A stretch of 64,000 bases of DNA from Antedon mediterranea. Its lineage: Eukaryota; Echinodermata; Crinoidea; Comatulida; Antedonidae. Location: the NCBI RefSeq assembly GCF_964355755.1, contig NC_092672.1, positions 35,832,501 through 35,896,500 on the forward strand, in the 5' to 3' direction. Both the position numbers and the translations under genes were made by a program. The notes below the pieces were generated by a model. That model was not told where the DNA came from and did not search any database. It was given only the letters and a program-made list of their open reading frames with translations. Shown one piece after another: positions 11,684 through 21,872 of this stretch (its first letter is position 1; each line of letters begins with the position of its first letter).

Positions 11684-14600
11684 GTATTTAATTTAGAAAA
11701 AAAATGTTTTTAAAGATTTTTCAATAAATAGGCTAAAGTAAAAGAAAAATTAGGCCCTACAAAATGTTTTTATTTTATTAAAATAAAACTGATTGTTTGT
11801 CTAGGCCCCTAGTAGTAGGCCTAGGCTATGATGACTAGGCCTAGGTAGGCCTAGTAGAGGCCTATCCTAGCTTATTAATTAGGCCTACAACTATGCCTAG
11901 GCCCTACCCTAGTCTCTTCTATGTATAGGCCTAGTAGGCCTCTCCTTATAGTAGGCCTCTCCTAATAGTAGCCTGGGTCAAGGGTGGGTAAGAGGCCTAC
12001 AATTAATTGCCTAGGCCTAACTAATAGTAATGTATAAAATTTAAGTTGATCACCACATAGGATTAAGATTAAAAACATGTTTAAAAGGCTGGTAAAACAA
12101 AGACGGCCCCTATGTCACATGTGACATTTTTTATTCAGTTAAAAAAGGACGTAATAATTAAGAATAATAATAATATAATATGACCATACAACATGCATTC
12201 TGTAAATGTAATATCAATGACATTTGTCATGTTTTAAAGCGGTCTTGTTTTTATAATAAAGCAAATTTCTGTATGGAACACCGCAGCAGTGCTAGCTAAA
12301 GAACAGCCAAATTAGGCAATAATGAGTAAATACTAAAATTGGCCTATGCCTTGTACGGTACCCAATAATATAATAATACGGGAAAACCGTGAGTGAGTAA
12401 AAATCAATCGTCAATCAAAACCGTATATGCCGTCGGTCCATACAAAATATCGGAAATTGATTTTATCGCATCCAAAAACCTTCAAATATTACACCAATGT
12501 AAAAAGTACCAAAACCTATTTTTGTATGACATGTCAAATCATGTCTGTTTAGTTATTTTAATCTTAGAGCTATTTATAATTTATGTACATTGTGGTTTGT
12601 GTATTACCACTTGGCTACAACCAAGGTTCGTAGAAGGTACATGTCCAGACAGGCATAAATACTGTAATTGGTATGAAGTCTGTGGTACTATTGTTACCAT
12701 TACAGGATATTTTTCGTCACTACTGTGCTTTCTACCTTTTGATGAGTAAATGGCATACATTTCAATTTAGATTTTCAATATCTCCTGTACTTTATTTTAA
12801 TCAAATAATCTAATATTAATACAGTCAACTCCCCAATACTGGACACCTTTGGGCTGGCCAAATATGTCTGGTTTTCCCAAAAAGACTTGTATTCAGAATG
12901 CGTTTTTAATGGTAAAAAACGAATTTGGGACCTTTTTGACGCCGAAAAAAGTCTGGTATTGGGGAGAGTCGACTGTATTTAATTATCATAATTCTAGTGT
13001 AGTGTTGTAAATTTACATATTTTTGAATGATTTGTTTACTTTTTGTTTGTATTACAATTCCCAGAAGATTACACAGAGCAAATATTTTTTTTTTACAGCG
13101 GGCTGGAAAAAGACCTCATCCGGGTATGCTAGCACTGCTGGTACAACCTGTAGTATGGCCATTATAATTGGCATAAAGATGTACATTGCTCACGTCGGTG
13201 ACTCTGGAATTGTCATGGGATTTGATGATGAAGGAATGATCAACTACAAGGTTCTAACGACCGAACACAAACCGGATTCAAGAACAGAGCGAAAACGGAT
13301 CGAGCAAGATGGCGGACTTGTAATGCCGAAGAATGGCGTTAACCGCGTTGTTTGGAAACGGCCAAAAATATGGCATCAGGGGCCTGTACGACGAAGTACT
13401 AACATTGATTGTATACCATTCTTAGCTGTTGCGAGATCTCTCGGTAAATATTTGGCGACTTACTTTATGTCTGTGCATTCTAAAATTTCAGATTGCACGG
13501 TTATAAGTTTAATTCCAGTTAATTTACTACCCACAAATAGGTTGGAAGAACTTTATATAGCCTACTGAATCATCAGGCCTTGTCTTTTAAGGCGAGCGAG
13601 TGCGATCACTCACCTAACATAACACACTCCTAAACTGCCCTTGAAGAGTGCGATTTACAATATGCTTAAATTTGGTAAACTTCAACACACCAAAATACAA
13701 ACAGCACACATACAGCATCCCTGAATATATTGAGGAGTGGAATTTTTAGCACACCTATAATTTTCAAAAGACAAGGCCTGAATCATACAACACGAACATT
13801 AAAAGATTAGGAAAAACAATGTGAAATAATATCAGGGCATCACGTATGCAAAACCCAGGAGAGCAACAAATCGCTCTCCTCAAATCACCGAGGAGAGCAA
13901 TTCGCTCTCCTTGCAAAAATTTTAAATCGCTCTCCTCAAATATTTATGTTGAAGTTGAAGGATGGTCGCCCTTATTAAAAATAGCTGGCCCTTATTAATT
14001 TTTTGTACACATTTTTTTGCTCTCCTTTTCGAAGGTTGTTGATTGCGATCGCGCTCGCGATCCTTAAAAACGAGGGACTGCCATTAGGCTTGTAGCTTTA
14101 TAACTTAGCTTATATATTATTAGCCTAGGCCTAGATTGGTTTAACTTTTAAAAATCCACGTGTTTTTAGGCCTCTTGACAGAAAAATCAACACTGTCAAA
14201 AGCTAGGCTCTATTTTGAAAATTAAGGAGCGCGATAAATTGCTCTCCTCGAAGCCTGTTGAGGAGCGCGGAGGAGCGCGGTCGCGCAGGCGCTCCTTATA
14301 AATGATGCCCTGTAATATATTTTAAAATAATTTATTTTCAGGTGATCTATGGAGCTATAACTTTGAGTCTAAAAAATACATAATATCTCCAGAGCCGGAT
14401 ATAGATGTACTAACCCTTGACCCGTACGAGCACAAGTTTTTCATAATCGGAAGTGACGGTCTATGGAACATGATGAGACCAGGGCCATCTGTCGATATAA
14501 TCGCAGATTATGAAAGAAACCGTATTCTAAAGGTAAGTTGTTCTTGTGGCAACTTAAAAATGTTGACAGCAACATAGATTAAATCTTGAAATAATTTATT

Positions 14601-17600
14601 TGTATCTTAATATCTTTTTTTTGAGAGATTGTAAGTACCATTTTTAGTACATTCAATCGATTGGATCAACAAAAAAGAAAAATTATCTTCTGAAGCTCTG
14701 TCTACACTTCTACAAACTAGTTTGACAAAAAAAAGTGTGATGTTCCCAAATATGGTAGTGATATGATATCATCATGTCCATATATGGGCACATCACATTT
14801 TTTTTTCACATAAAGTTTGATGTTTGATGTAGACAGAGCTTAAGCTAGATTAAATTAAATGTTATGTTAATAAATTTATTAGTAATTTCAACATTTTCAA
14901 GATTGCAGTGAGATTTTTGTCCTTGCGATTATGGTGCCTTATATCAGGCCTCGAATTTGGGGATTTTAGGGGCAAGGCCATTTGGCCTCCGGTTTTCATT
15001 GATTTGAGGGGCACCAAGGCCAAATGGGAGGGCACCAAGGCCATTTGTTTTAAATCGAAGGGGCACCAAGGCCAAAATTAAAAAATATTTTAATAACTAG
15101 GCCAAAATTTAAAAATAGCTTGTTTCCGGTTGAGCGCCCGGGTGGAATTTTTTTCAAAAAAAAAAAATTCTACCCGCAAACATTTTTGGGGAATTTCCCC
15201 TATTCATCAGATTGCGTAGTAGTAGTAGTAGGAGAGGACTGTCTACATCTTTTTGTATTTCATTATATATAAATATTACGTGTATTTACGATCCATATAA
15301 ATAATAATTATTAAGGTACGATGTTTAGCGTTCACAGTTGTTTCGTTTAGTTTCAAACAATGCGATCAAAAAAAGGCATGTGAAGCCAGGCCCAACGGGT
15401 AAAGACCCTAACAACAGCAAGCACTTAGCAGCACTAAGGCGCAGCGGACGGAGAACACAGGTTACAAAAACAATTTGTTTGTAGGCCTTAACTACAACTA
15501 TTCATACACAGAGTGTTAACCACGGTAAAAATCAAGCCAATGACATTATGTTGTAGAATATAAATTGTTGTTATTTTCCGAGTTTCGATTTCTGAAGCTT
15601 TTTTGTTAGTATAATCCATATTCATAAGAATTCAAAACACGGACGGACGGACGCCGACCCTTCTCTCTCTCTGTTTAGCCTTCTGCACGTGTATTGTGGA
15701 CTATACCATTTCCTTGAGTTCGGTAAAAACGCGTTTGTTAATTTAGTGTACGACGTCGTTAAACAAGATTTTTCGATGATCTGTCGGCTGGATTATTGAG
15801 GTGGGTGCGATAAAATATAAATATAATATACTTCCAACGATCTTCGGGTTGAGGTACCGGTTTAACTTTAGTACTAAAAGTTGACACCCCTAATTTTACA
15901 CGTATAATGGAATGGACTACACCATGCAGGAACGCACATGGTATTTTCATATCAGAGGGTGCGTGTACGTCAAAAGGAATTGTTTTTCCAACGACCGATC
16001 CTTCGTACTCACACACGTACGACGACGTGTGAAATTTCTTATCAGAGGTTGCGTGTGCGTCAAATGGAATTGTTTTCCCAATGTATTGAATCGCGTGTGT
16101 TTGTTGATCGGATCGGCGGCGGGAGGATAGGCTGGCTAGGAGTGCGTGTAATTTTTTTTTCAACGAAGGCGGCTAGCTCGATTATTGAGGCGGGGGTGGT
16201 GCGACTTTAATACTTTCAGTGACCTCCGATCGAGGAACGTTTTTAGCTTTATTATTAAAAGTGTACACCCCTGTATTTTAATGTACTATCTATACCATTA
16301 TTTACCACGCACGGCGGCCGGGACGATATTGTTTTGGTTATATAAATATGTTCGATGTTTTCTCTAAATGCGTTTAGGGAAATCCCCTTGCAACGAAGAC
16401 AGGCGATAGTTTTGCGTCTCGTCCGATATTCTTGACATTATTTTCTATCTACTTCAGTGGTTTTTATTGTGGTAAAACTCGGGAAGGGCACTCACGGCCA
16501 ACGCAAAAAAAAGGGCAGGCCAGTAGTGGCCGTGGGTGCTATTAATTTTCGAGGGCATTGAGGCCAACTGGGAGGGCACCGACGGCACTGGCCGCGGTGG
16601 CCGCGGTAAAATTCGAGGCCTGTTATATTCACACATGCTAGTGGTGCAATATCATAGTGGAAGAAAGAAACTTCTAAATAGCTCCAAACATTCATAATTT
16701 CATTTAACTTTTCAGAAGGGTGAATATACGTACACAGCCTCATATGTAATAGTGAAATATGCCATCAAGCAGTGGAACGTTCGCTGTCTGAGAGCAGACA
16801 ACACGACATCGATCGTAGTATTTATTGATCCAATGGATACTGTAGAAAAACCATCGACAGAAGCTGGGAGATTCTACAGGGGAACAGGTGCCCCTTGGAC
16901 CAGCTTGTACTCAGATATTGAAAAAGTTGGTTATATTTATCACAGACCGAGTGTCGAAAAAGTGATGAACCAATCATTGGTTAATGGGAACGATGATACC
17001 CCTACTAAACCATCACTAAAACGGAGCTACGCATTTAGGTCAGATCCTCCGTTAGAACTGAGTCCAAAGAGGTCGAAAATGACATACTTGGGTCTGATAT
17101 GTACAACATGTTGTGGGTACAAGCTGATGGAAGAAGACAAGATGGAGGTGGAAAAAAAACTATCTAAGAAAAAGATGAAGAGACAGCCTGCCGGTACTGT
17201 CGTTAATGGCGTCATTAAAATGGTGGTGCCTATGTGCGTTACCAAGGTAATCATTCCAAAGAACTACAGAAGCCCCGCGGGTTATAGATATCCAAACCGC
17301 CGCTGTTACGGTGAGAAGGCATACGCAAAGAAGAAAGCAAAACGACGAGAGGAAGAAGAAAAAAATGCCATCAGTTTCTGGCCTAAAATCATCATACCGA
17401 CAAAATACAAAACACCTGGGTCTAATGGGAAACCAGTAAAAAGACGATGTTTTAGTGAAGAACCTGTGGTAACTACGAAAATACTAAGCATAACTACACC
17501 TAAAGATGAGTTAAACTTGAGCTTGAATTCATCAGATGTAGACCAAACAAAAGAAACGCGTGTACCACTTGCGGTAAAGCGCTTAAAAACAGAACCGAAC

Positions 17601-17813
17601 AATCTACCTGAAACTCCAAAGAATAGTCGAAAAGCCTGTGGAAAAGTGTCGCCTACGTCGTATTCTCTGCGTAGAAGGTCAGATACGGATTTGATTTGTC
17701 GTAAAATGGTAACACGAGCACGTAGCAAGGTCGTTCCTCGTGTCAAGGAAACACGAAGCAAGACGAAGGTGTCGGCAAACAAAATTAAGAAGACTAGAGT
17801 GTCTACAAGTTGA
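11377..17813 (+). CDS. PPM1D: PPM1D/Wip1 protein phosphatase, complete gene (4 coding exons)
   Basis: A metal-dependent PP2C-type Ser/Thr phosphatase. In vertebrates this nuclear enzyme dephosphorylates p53, ATM, CHK2, H2AX and p38 to end the DNA-damage response. The exons are 11377-11683, 13099-13443, 14342-14532 and 16716-17813, all GT-AG, giving 646 aa (human 605). PP2C motifs in order: RNYMEDV (residues 24-30), FDGHGGREAA (49-58), the metal-site loop GSDGLWN (254-260), and RADNTT with the last metal Asp at 309. The basic loop typical of PPM1D (GVNRVVWKRP then GPVRRS) is present. The Pro-rich loop that human PPM1D carries between MEDV and DGHGG is missing. The tail (about 320-646) is Lys/Arg-rich with several possible nuclear localisation signals and an internal duplicated motif. 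RFC5 lies tail-to-tail downstream. Confidence 0.95.
11790..12020. repeat. TAGGCC/CCTAGG-rich intron stretch
   Basis: PPM1D intron 1 contains a dense run of TAGGCC, AGGCCTA and CCTAGG words. The same words occur around 28390-28640 and 29290-29510 near the RFC5/KSR starts. It looks like low-complexity drift or a compositional signature and not a defined element. Confidence 0.6.
12822..12975. mobile_element. Pogo/Tigger-like MITE with TA duplication
   Basis: A 154-bp element with ends CAGTCAACTCCCCAATACTG and CAGTCGACTCTCCCCAATAC (right end complemented), flanked by TA. CAGTCGACTC-type termini with TA duplications are typical of pogo/Tigger elements of the Tc1/mariner superfamily. It sits in PPM1D intron 1. 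Confidence 0.8.
13099..13443 (+). CDS. PPM1D: PPM1D exon 2
   Basis: The acceptor is TTTTTTTTACAG. The first two bases finish codon 103 (Ala). It encodes residues 104-217, including MYIAHVGDSG, the basic loop GVNRVVWKRP and IPFLAVARSLG. It ends with one base before GTAAAT. Confidence 0.95.
13574..13780 (+). mobile_element. CAGGCC-ended MITE with 6-bp target duplication (copy 2)
   Basis: A 207-bp element begins CAGGCCTTGTCTTTT and ends AAAAGACAAGGCCTG. It is flanked by an exact AATCAT repeat (13568-13573, 13781-13786). It is the same family as 7704-7901, in the opposite orientation. It lies in PPM1D intron 2, 130 bp after exon 2. Confidence 0.88.
13833..14312. mobile_element. CAGGGC-ended DNA element with 6-bp target duplication
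   Basis: A 480-bp element with ends CAGGGCATCA and TGATGCCCTG, flanked by exact TAATAT (13827-13832, 14313-14318). Inside are many GGAGAGC/GCTCTCC and GGAGCGC palindromic words near both ends. It has no coding capacity. Its right end is only 29 bp before PPM1D exon 3. Confidence 0.82.
14342..14532 (+). CDS. PPM1D: PPM1D exon 3
   Basis: The acceptor is TTTATTTTCAG. It encodes residues 219-281 (GDLWSY, SPEPDIDV, GSDGLWNMM) after completing the split Gly codon 218. It ends in phase 0 at AAG|GTAAGT. Confidence 0.95.
14693..14842. mobile_element. Harbinger-like palindromic MITE, family A
   Basis: The left end AGCTCTGTCTACACT and right end TGTAGACAGAGCT are inverted. The body carries the conserved GTGATGT..CCCAAATATGGTAGTG and GGGCACATCACA blocks that pair into a long hairpin. 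It lies in PPM1D intron 3. Confidence 0.75.
14945..16622. mobile_element. 1.7-kb CAGGCC-ended DNA transposon, non-autonomous
   Basis: The ends are CAGGCCTCGAATTT and AAATTCGAGGCCTG, flanked by exact TTATAT (14939-14944, 16623-16628). The subterminal arms carry GGCACCAAGGCC and GGGCACTCACGGCC repeats. The interior has two related about 90-bp segments (near 15950 and 16038) and paired ATTATTGAGG blocks near 15792 and 16180. No transposase frame was found. It fills most of PPM1D intron 3. Confidence 0.82.
16716..17813 (+). CDS. PPM1D: PPM1D exon 4 (last coding exon)
   Basis: The acceptor is TTTAACTTTTCAG, phase 0. Residues 282-646, TGA at 17811. It begins with the last PP2C motif (CLRADNTTSIVVF). 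A basic, low-similarity tail follows, with the related segments VIIPKNYRSPAGYRYPNRRC (from about residue 459) and IIIPTKYKTPGSNGKPVKRR (from about 506). Confidence 0.93.
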   Translation, partial: KGEYTYTASYVIVKYAIKQWNVRCLRADNTTSIVVFIDPMDTVEKPSTEAGRFYRGTGAPWTSLYSDIEKVGYIYHRPSVEKVMNQSLVNGNDDTPTKPSLKRSYAFRSDPPLELSPKRSKMTYLGLICTTCCGYKLMEEDKMEVEKKLSKKKMKRQPAGTVVNGVIKMVVPMCVTKVIIPKNYRSPAGYRYPNRRCYGEKAYAKKKAKRREEEEKNAISFWPKIIIPTKYKTPGSNGKPVKRRCFSEEPVVTTKILSITTPKDELNLSLNSSDVDQTKETRVPLAVKRLKTEPNNLPETPKNSRKACGKVSPTSYSLRRRSDTDLICRKMVTRARSKVVPRVKETRSKTKVSANKIKKTRVSTS

Positions 17814-17864
17814 TTACAAGAAAATCACCAATGAGCACTCTTGTAGCATGCGTGTTTTAACCAA

Positions 17865-18173
17865 AGCCTGGTTTCTATAGATACTTGTTATTTAAACTCA
17901 CTGATTCAAACAAAAAAATGTTGTATTCAACGATGAAATACAGGTCTACTTTATTGTGAAAATCTTACAATTTGTAGGCACCATTTCTAATCCATTCTGG
18001 GTAATTTAAAAATTAAATAATTTATTAATTGATTTAAAAAAAGTTAATATTACCAATTGATTATAAATTATACTAAATGAATTTGTCTAGCAGTGGTATA
18101 ACCATGATTATAACCCAATTATAAATAAATACAATTTGAAATAAAAAGTTTTATAAAAACCAGGCTTTCAAAT
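17865..18173. mobile_element. Possible MITE in the PPM1D 3' flank
   Basis: AAAGCCTGGTTT at the left and AAACCAGGCTTT at the right are exact inverse complements 309 bp apart, around an AT-rich body. A related GGCCTGGTTTCTAT occurs at 43092. No target duplication was identified. An AAATAAAA near 18140 could serve as a poly(A) signal for PPM1D. Confidence 0.45.
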
Positions 18174-19209
18174 TGTGAAAGGTTTTTGAAAAAAGGTAAT
18201 TTCCAAAACGATTTCATTCCACAAATTGATTTTAAACATTCAATTGTGCCATTTTACTAATTAAAACAATTAATATTTTATGGATTTTAATGTTTTAAAA
18301 ACATAAATGTATTATTTTCTGCAAACTTTTGGTGTATTATTTTAAAATGTATAATAATTATAGATATTTTAAGTTGATCATCTTTAGTGCTTCCCTATTT
18401 AATTTCAAGTTAGGTTATTTGTTTGTTTTTGAATGTTCACTTTTACTTTTAGCTTTTAATTTAATCTGGTTGTTATTGTATTGTGTTTATATTTTATTAT
18501 TTCAATTTCTGAATTCCTTCCAATGATAAATCAGGGAAATATACAGTACTGGCGATAAACAATTTAAATATGTACTGTACATTGAATCATAAACTATCCA
18601 CAAAAAAAAAAGAATTTGAATGAGCTGTTAACGAAGATTGATTGCACTGTATTATATTTTCAATTAATACATCTAGTAATTTTCTCTTTATTGCATGTGT
18701 CAAAATCCAAAATTGATTATAAAGGCTAATAATACCATACAAGCATTGGTCTAAAATCGTTTATATTTTATGAAAACAAACATTGATTGTACTGTTTTAT
18801 ATTTTCAATCTTTATCATTTAAGACATCTAGTAATTTGCTCTTCATTGTGTTTGTCACAATCCAAAATTCATTTTAGGTATTCTCATTGGTCTAAAATCA
18901 TTTATTTTATGAAAGCAAACATTGGCTTAAATGTCGTATATTTTTGTTCTGAAAGGAATTGCTGCTCATCAGTGTACACTGGAGTATATAATAGATAATT
19001 TGAATATGCCTCAAGTTAGTACAGTAATGCTAATAATAATTCTCGATATATTCATTATTGATGTACAGTAATATTTTAATTACAATGATGTACATTAAGA
19101 GTTTAAATAAATTTGTAATACAATGTAAAAATCTTAATTCTGTGATGTTAAACTGGTTTTGAATAGAAATTATTTTTGTATGCTATATCATTGTTTATGG
19201 TTGCCTGTA

Positions 19210-19267
19210 GTATTGTACTACCAGGGAAGAGTTAAATTAATTTAACTCTTCCCTGGTAGTACAATAC
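19210..19267. repeat. Perfect 58-bp palindrome
   Basis: Arms of 29 bases (from GTATTGTACTACCAGGGAAG) are exact inverse complements with no spacer. The central AATT is the axis. No mismatch in 58 bp implies recent origin or active maintenance. Confidence 0.9.
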
Positions 19268-19345
19268 CAATAGTTTTTACAATTTTGATGTTAATGATAT
19301 TTACATGAATTGCATTCAAATTAATACTGGTAAGAGTGACTTTTA

Positions 19346-19660
19346 CAGAGTGGCCGAGCGGTTAAGACAGTGGAACCGTAATTACCTAGCCATAACATTG
19401 GCAGGGGTTCGAGGCTCACTCACTCCATGGTTCTGGTGGTAGAACGAGTCTTCTCGGATAAGGACTATATAACCGTAGGTCCAGTGTGCACATCTAGCTC
19501 GTGTGCACTTTAAAAGAACCTAGTACATCTTTCGAGACGAGTAGGGGGTTACCCCGGTGTATTAGTACATCACAGCCACTGATCACCAACTGGGCCCTCT
19601 GGGAGACCAGTCATTGACTGAAGAGGTTACCCAGTATAAATATATATTTCAATTCAATTT
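19346..19660 (+). mobile_element. tRNA-derived SINE, family A (Leu/Ser-type head)
   Basis: Starts with AGAGTGGCCGAGCGGTTAAG, a box A of the class-II tRNA type. A box B GGGTTCGAGGCTC follows near 19405. The roughly 230-bp tRNA-unrelated body (GGTCCAGTGTGCACATCTAG, then CTTTCGAGACGAGTAGG) ends in an A/T-rich repeated tail (TTCAATTCAATTTCAATTT). There is no acceptor-stem pairing, so it is not a functional tRNA gene. Confidence 0.82.
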
Positions 19661-19929
19661 CAATTTACACCATTTTTTATCGATAGCTTAAGAGTGACAT
19701 AAAAATACTATACTATAACATTCATTGAATCTCATAGGTTATCAATGTTGTATATTTTAGAGTAGTGTTCTAATAAATCCATATATTCTGCACTACATAA
19801 AGAGATAAAAACTCCCGCTCCCCTCTCCTGGAAAATGTTTGTTGTTTATCAGATTTTCAATCTCCACACCTTTTTTTTTATAGATAAATTAATCATGTTG
19901 TTTTACAATTAAATTTACTAATAAATCAA

Positions 19930-19998
19930 CAGCAAGGTAGCTTGATGTTCACCTAATATAGGTCAAACATCATTAGTTAGCTGAGCAAGCTACCTTGG
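19930..19998. repeat. Inverted repeat with 12-base arms
   Basis: CAAGGTAGCTTG and CAAGCTACCTTG are inverse complements about 40 bp apart. It is probably a short MITE remnant. Confidence 0.5.
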
Positions 19999-20664
19999 GT
20001 GACTACAAATAAACCTCCTTACTGTTTAATAACCATCGGGGTCATTACACCAGTTTTCGGCAGTGTAATTGTTAGTAACATTTAAACATATTTAGGTTTG
20101 TTTACTGAAAATGTTTTTTAACTTGCATAAAAATATTTATTTTATGTTCACCAATTAATTAAAAAAATCCATGTACTTAATACATTTTTACTATGTTATG
20201 AATGTTACCCACTGGATCTGACCTATGACCTGTCAGTAAATGGGGGAGGGAGTGGTAACAGGTAATTGGATGTGATTTGTAATGATCATATTTTTGTTGT
20301 TTTTAACAGATTCCATCAGATTTTGTACAAATTTCTAATGTTTTATATAATTCCTGATTTAATAATTATAAATCAGACTTGGTTAAAGTATAAAATGTAG
20401 CTTTGTCATCAATTTGATTAAAATAATGATGATAAAGAAAATCTTTTGTTGTGTTTGTATTTTCTTGGGTTATGCTGAAACAAACTCTTTCACGGGTCTG
20501 TAACCAGCCCAGTCTTCTTGAGTGCTACATTTTACAAGCTGTAAAACACAAATATTCAGTCACAAATGAAAAATAACCAGGAGTGAAAATAGGCTGAACC
20601 CCCAACAGATTCTGCTGCACTCATTGCATAAGGTTGACCTTATATTGACTATTGGCTGCTGCTG

Positions 20665-20737
20665 CATCATTATGTTCATATGTGGGCACCTCACATTTTT
20701 TGTCACATAAAGTTTGACAGAGCTTTAAGCCCAGGAG
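20665..20737. mobile_element. Half copy of MITE family A
   Basis: Only the right arm is present: GTGGGCACCTCACATTTTTT, GTCACATAAAGTTTGA, CAGAGCTTTA. Confidence 0.65.
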
Positions 20738-21775
20738 GAAAATGATTATACTGTGTATTAAACATGAAAAAATAACATCAATCGGTCGTTTTATGCGAAT
20801 GTAAAATCGGAGTACAAACATAGAATGTACAGCTGAGCCACTGTCGCACACAAGACAGTTATCATAACTCATCATGAGGGCCCCTTTATAAATAAGGTTT
20901 AATAACCATGCTTAAAGCTCAGGTACAGGCATGAATTTTAAATATAATATTTGGTTAATTGTACATAAATCAAATATTTGTAACAGAAATCGGACGAAAA
21001 AACAAGAATTTCCCTTAATATGGGCAAATACAAAATTTGGAAAAATTCTTCCATAAAAACCAGGTAGACTTTTTTTCAGTAGTTAACCTAATGTAATAAC
21101 ATGTCGGGTGACTCCCTAGACGGTGAAAAAAGATGGTGGATATACGGTGGATAATTTTTGCTATAGCATGAAAATAAAAATCTGAAGTTGAATAAAAATA
21201 TCAGAAATGTAATATTCAAGTTATATTACCTATATTTAGTCATCTGATAACATTTTTTACCACACCATTTATTTTTCATAGCTTCTTAAAATGCCTCGCT
21301 ATTTACAAAATTTGTGTACAAAAGAATAGAGATTTTACTGTGTAATTTGAACTATCTCCCCACTGATAAGAAAGTTCGTGTAACACAAATAAAATCCCAA
21401 AAATTATGAAACATAGGGGAAACTATAGATCGATAATTATTGGAATGTATGATCAATAGAAATTTTTTGCCCGCACCTGACCTTTAAGCTGTAGCAAGAA
21501 TGACAATAATGCAATATCTCTTCAAAATAAGTTATTCTCATGATATAATTTAATACAAAAAAAGCTTCCAGAAATATACATTTGACATAAATCATGCATT
21601 TAATTTAACTTGTCATCACCATACCCCGTTTGGAAGGGGATTCCCAATGTTGGTGAAATCCTTGAATCCCAAGATGCTTTCATTCAAATGGTTACATATT
21701 CAGTTGTGCATCATTGAGTTGTACATAATTGCCGATAAAATAATGTGTGTACATATATTTTATAGTGTAGAGTCT

Positions 21776-21872
21776 TCAAGCCTGCTGCATAATTAAATCT
21801 CTTGCAATTTGAAATGCTGCCACCAATGAGCCTAACTGTATCTTTTCATTGGTTCCAGAAGCTAAGCGATAC
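21776..21872 (-). CDS. RFC5: RFC5 exon 10 (last)
   Basis: The acceptor is TTCTGTAG. Encodes [20 protein letters not shown] and the end of the protein, with TGA at 21776-21778. Confidence 0.93.

Larger units (their letters stand above)
18174..21775. other. Tail-to-tail intergenic region between PPM1D and RFC5
   Basis: AT-rich DNA without recognisable exons. It contains a perfect palindrome (19210-19267), a SINE (19346-19660), an inverted repeat (19930-19998) and a half MITE (20665-20737). Two related stretches near 18640-18740 and 18780-18905 share ATTGATTGTACTGTTTTATA-like words, a diverged duplication. Confidence 0.5.

Noticed and set aside
12393-12749. 118-codon frame in PPM1D intron 1
   Set aside because: It begins at a GTG with no early ATG, resembles no known protein and has no splice context.
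17306-17782. 158-codon minus-strand frame
   Set aside because: Antisense shadow of PPM1D exon 4.
19210-19267. Palindrome as a transcription terminator
   Set aside because: Hairpin terminators are a bacterial feature; the flanking genes are eukaryotic with introns.
19346-19430. tRNA-Leu/Ser gene
   Set aside because: Box A and B are present but no acceptor stem or proper anticodon arm forms, and a SINE body and tail follow.
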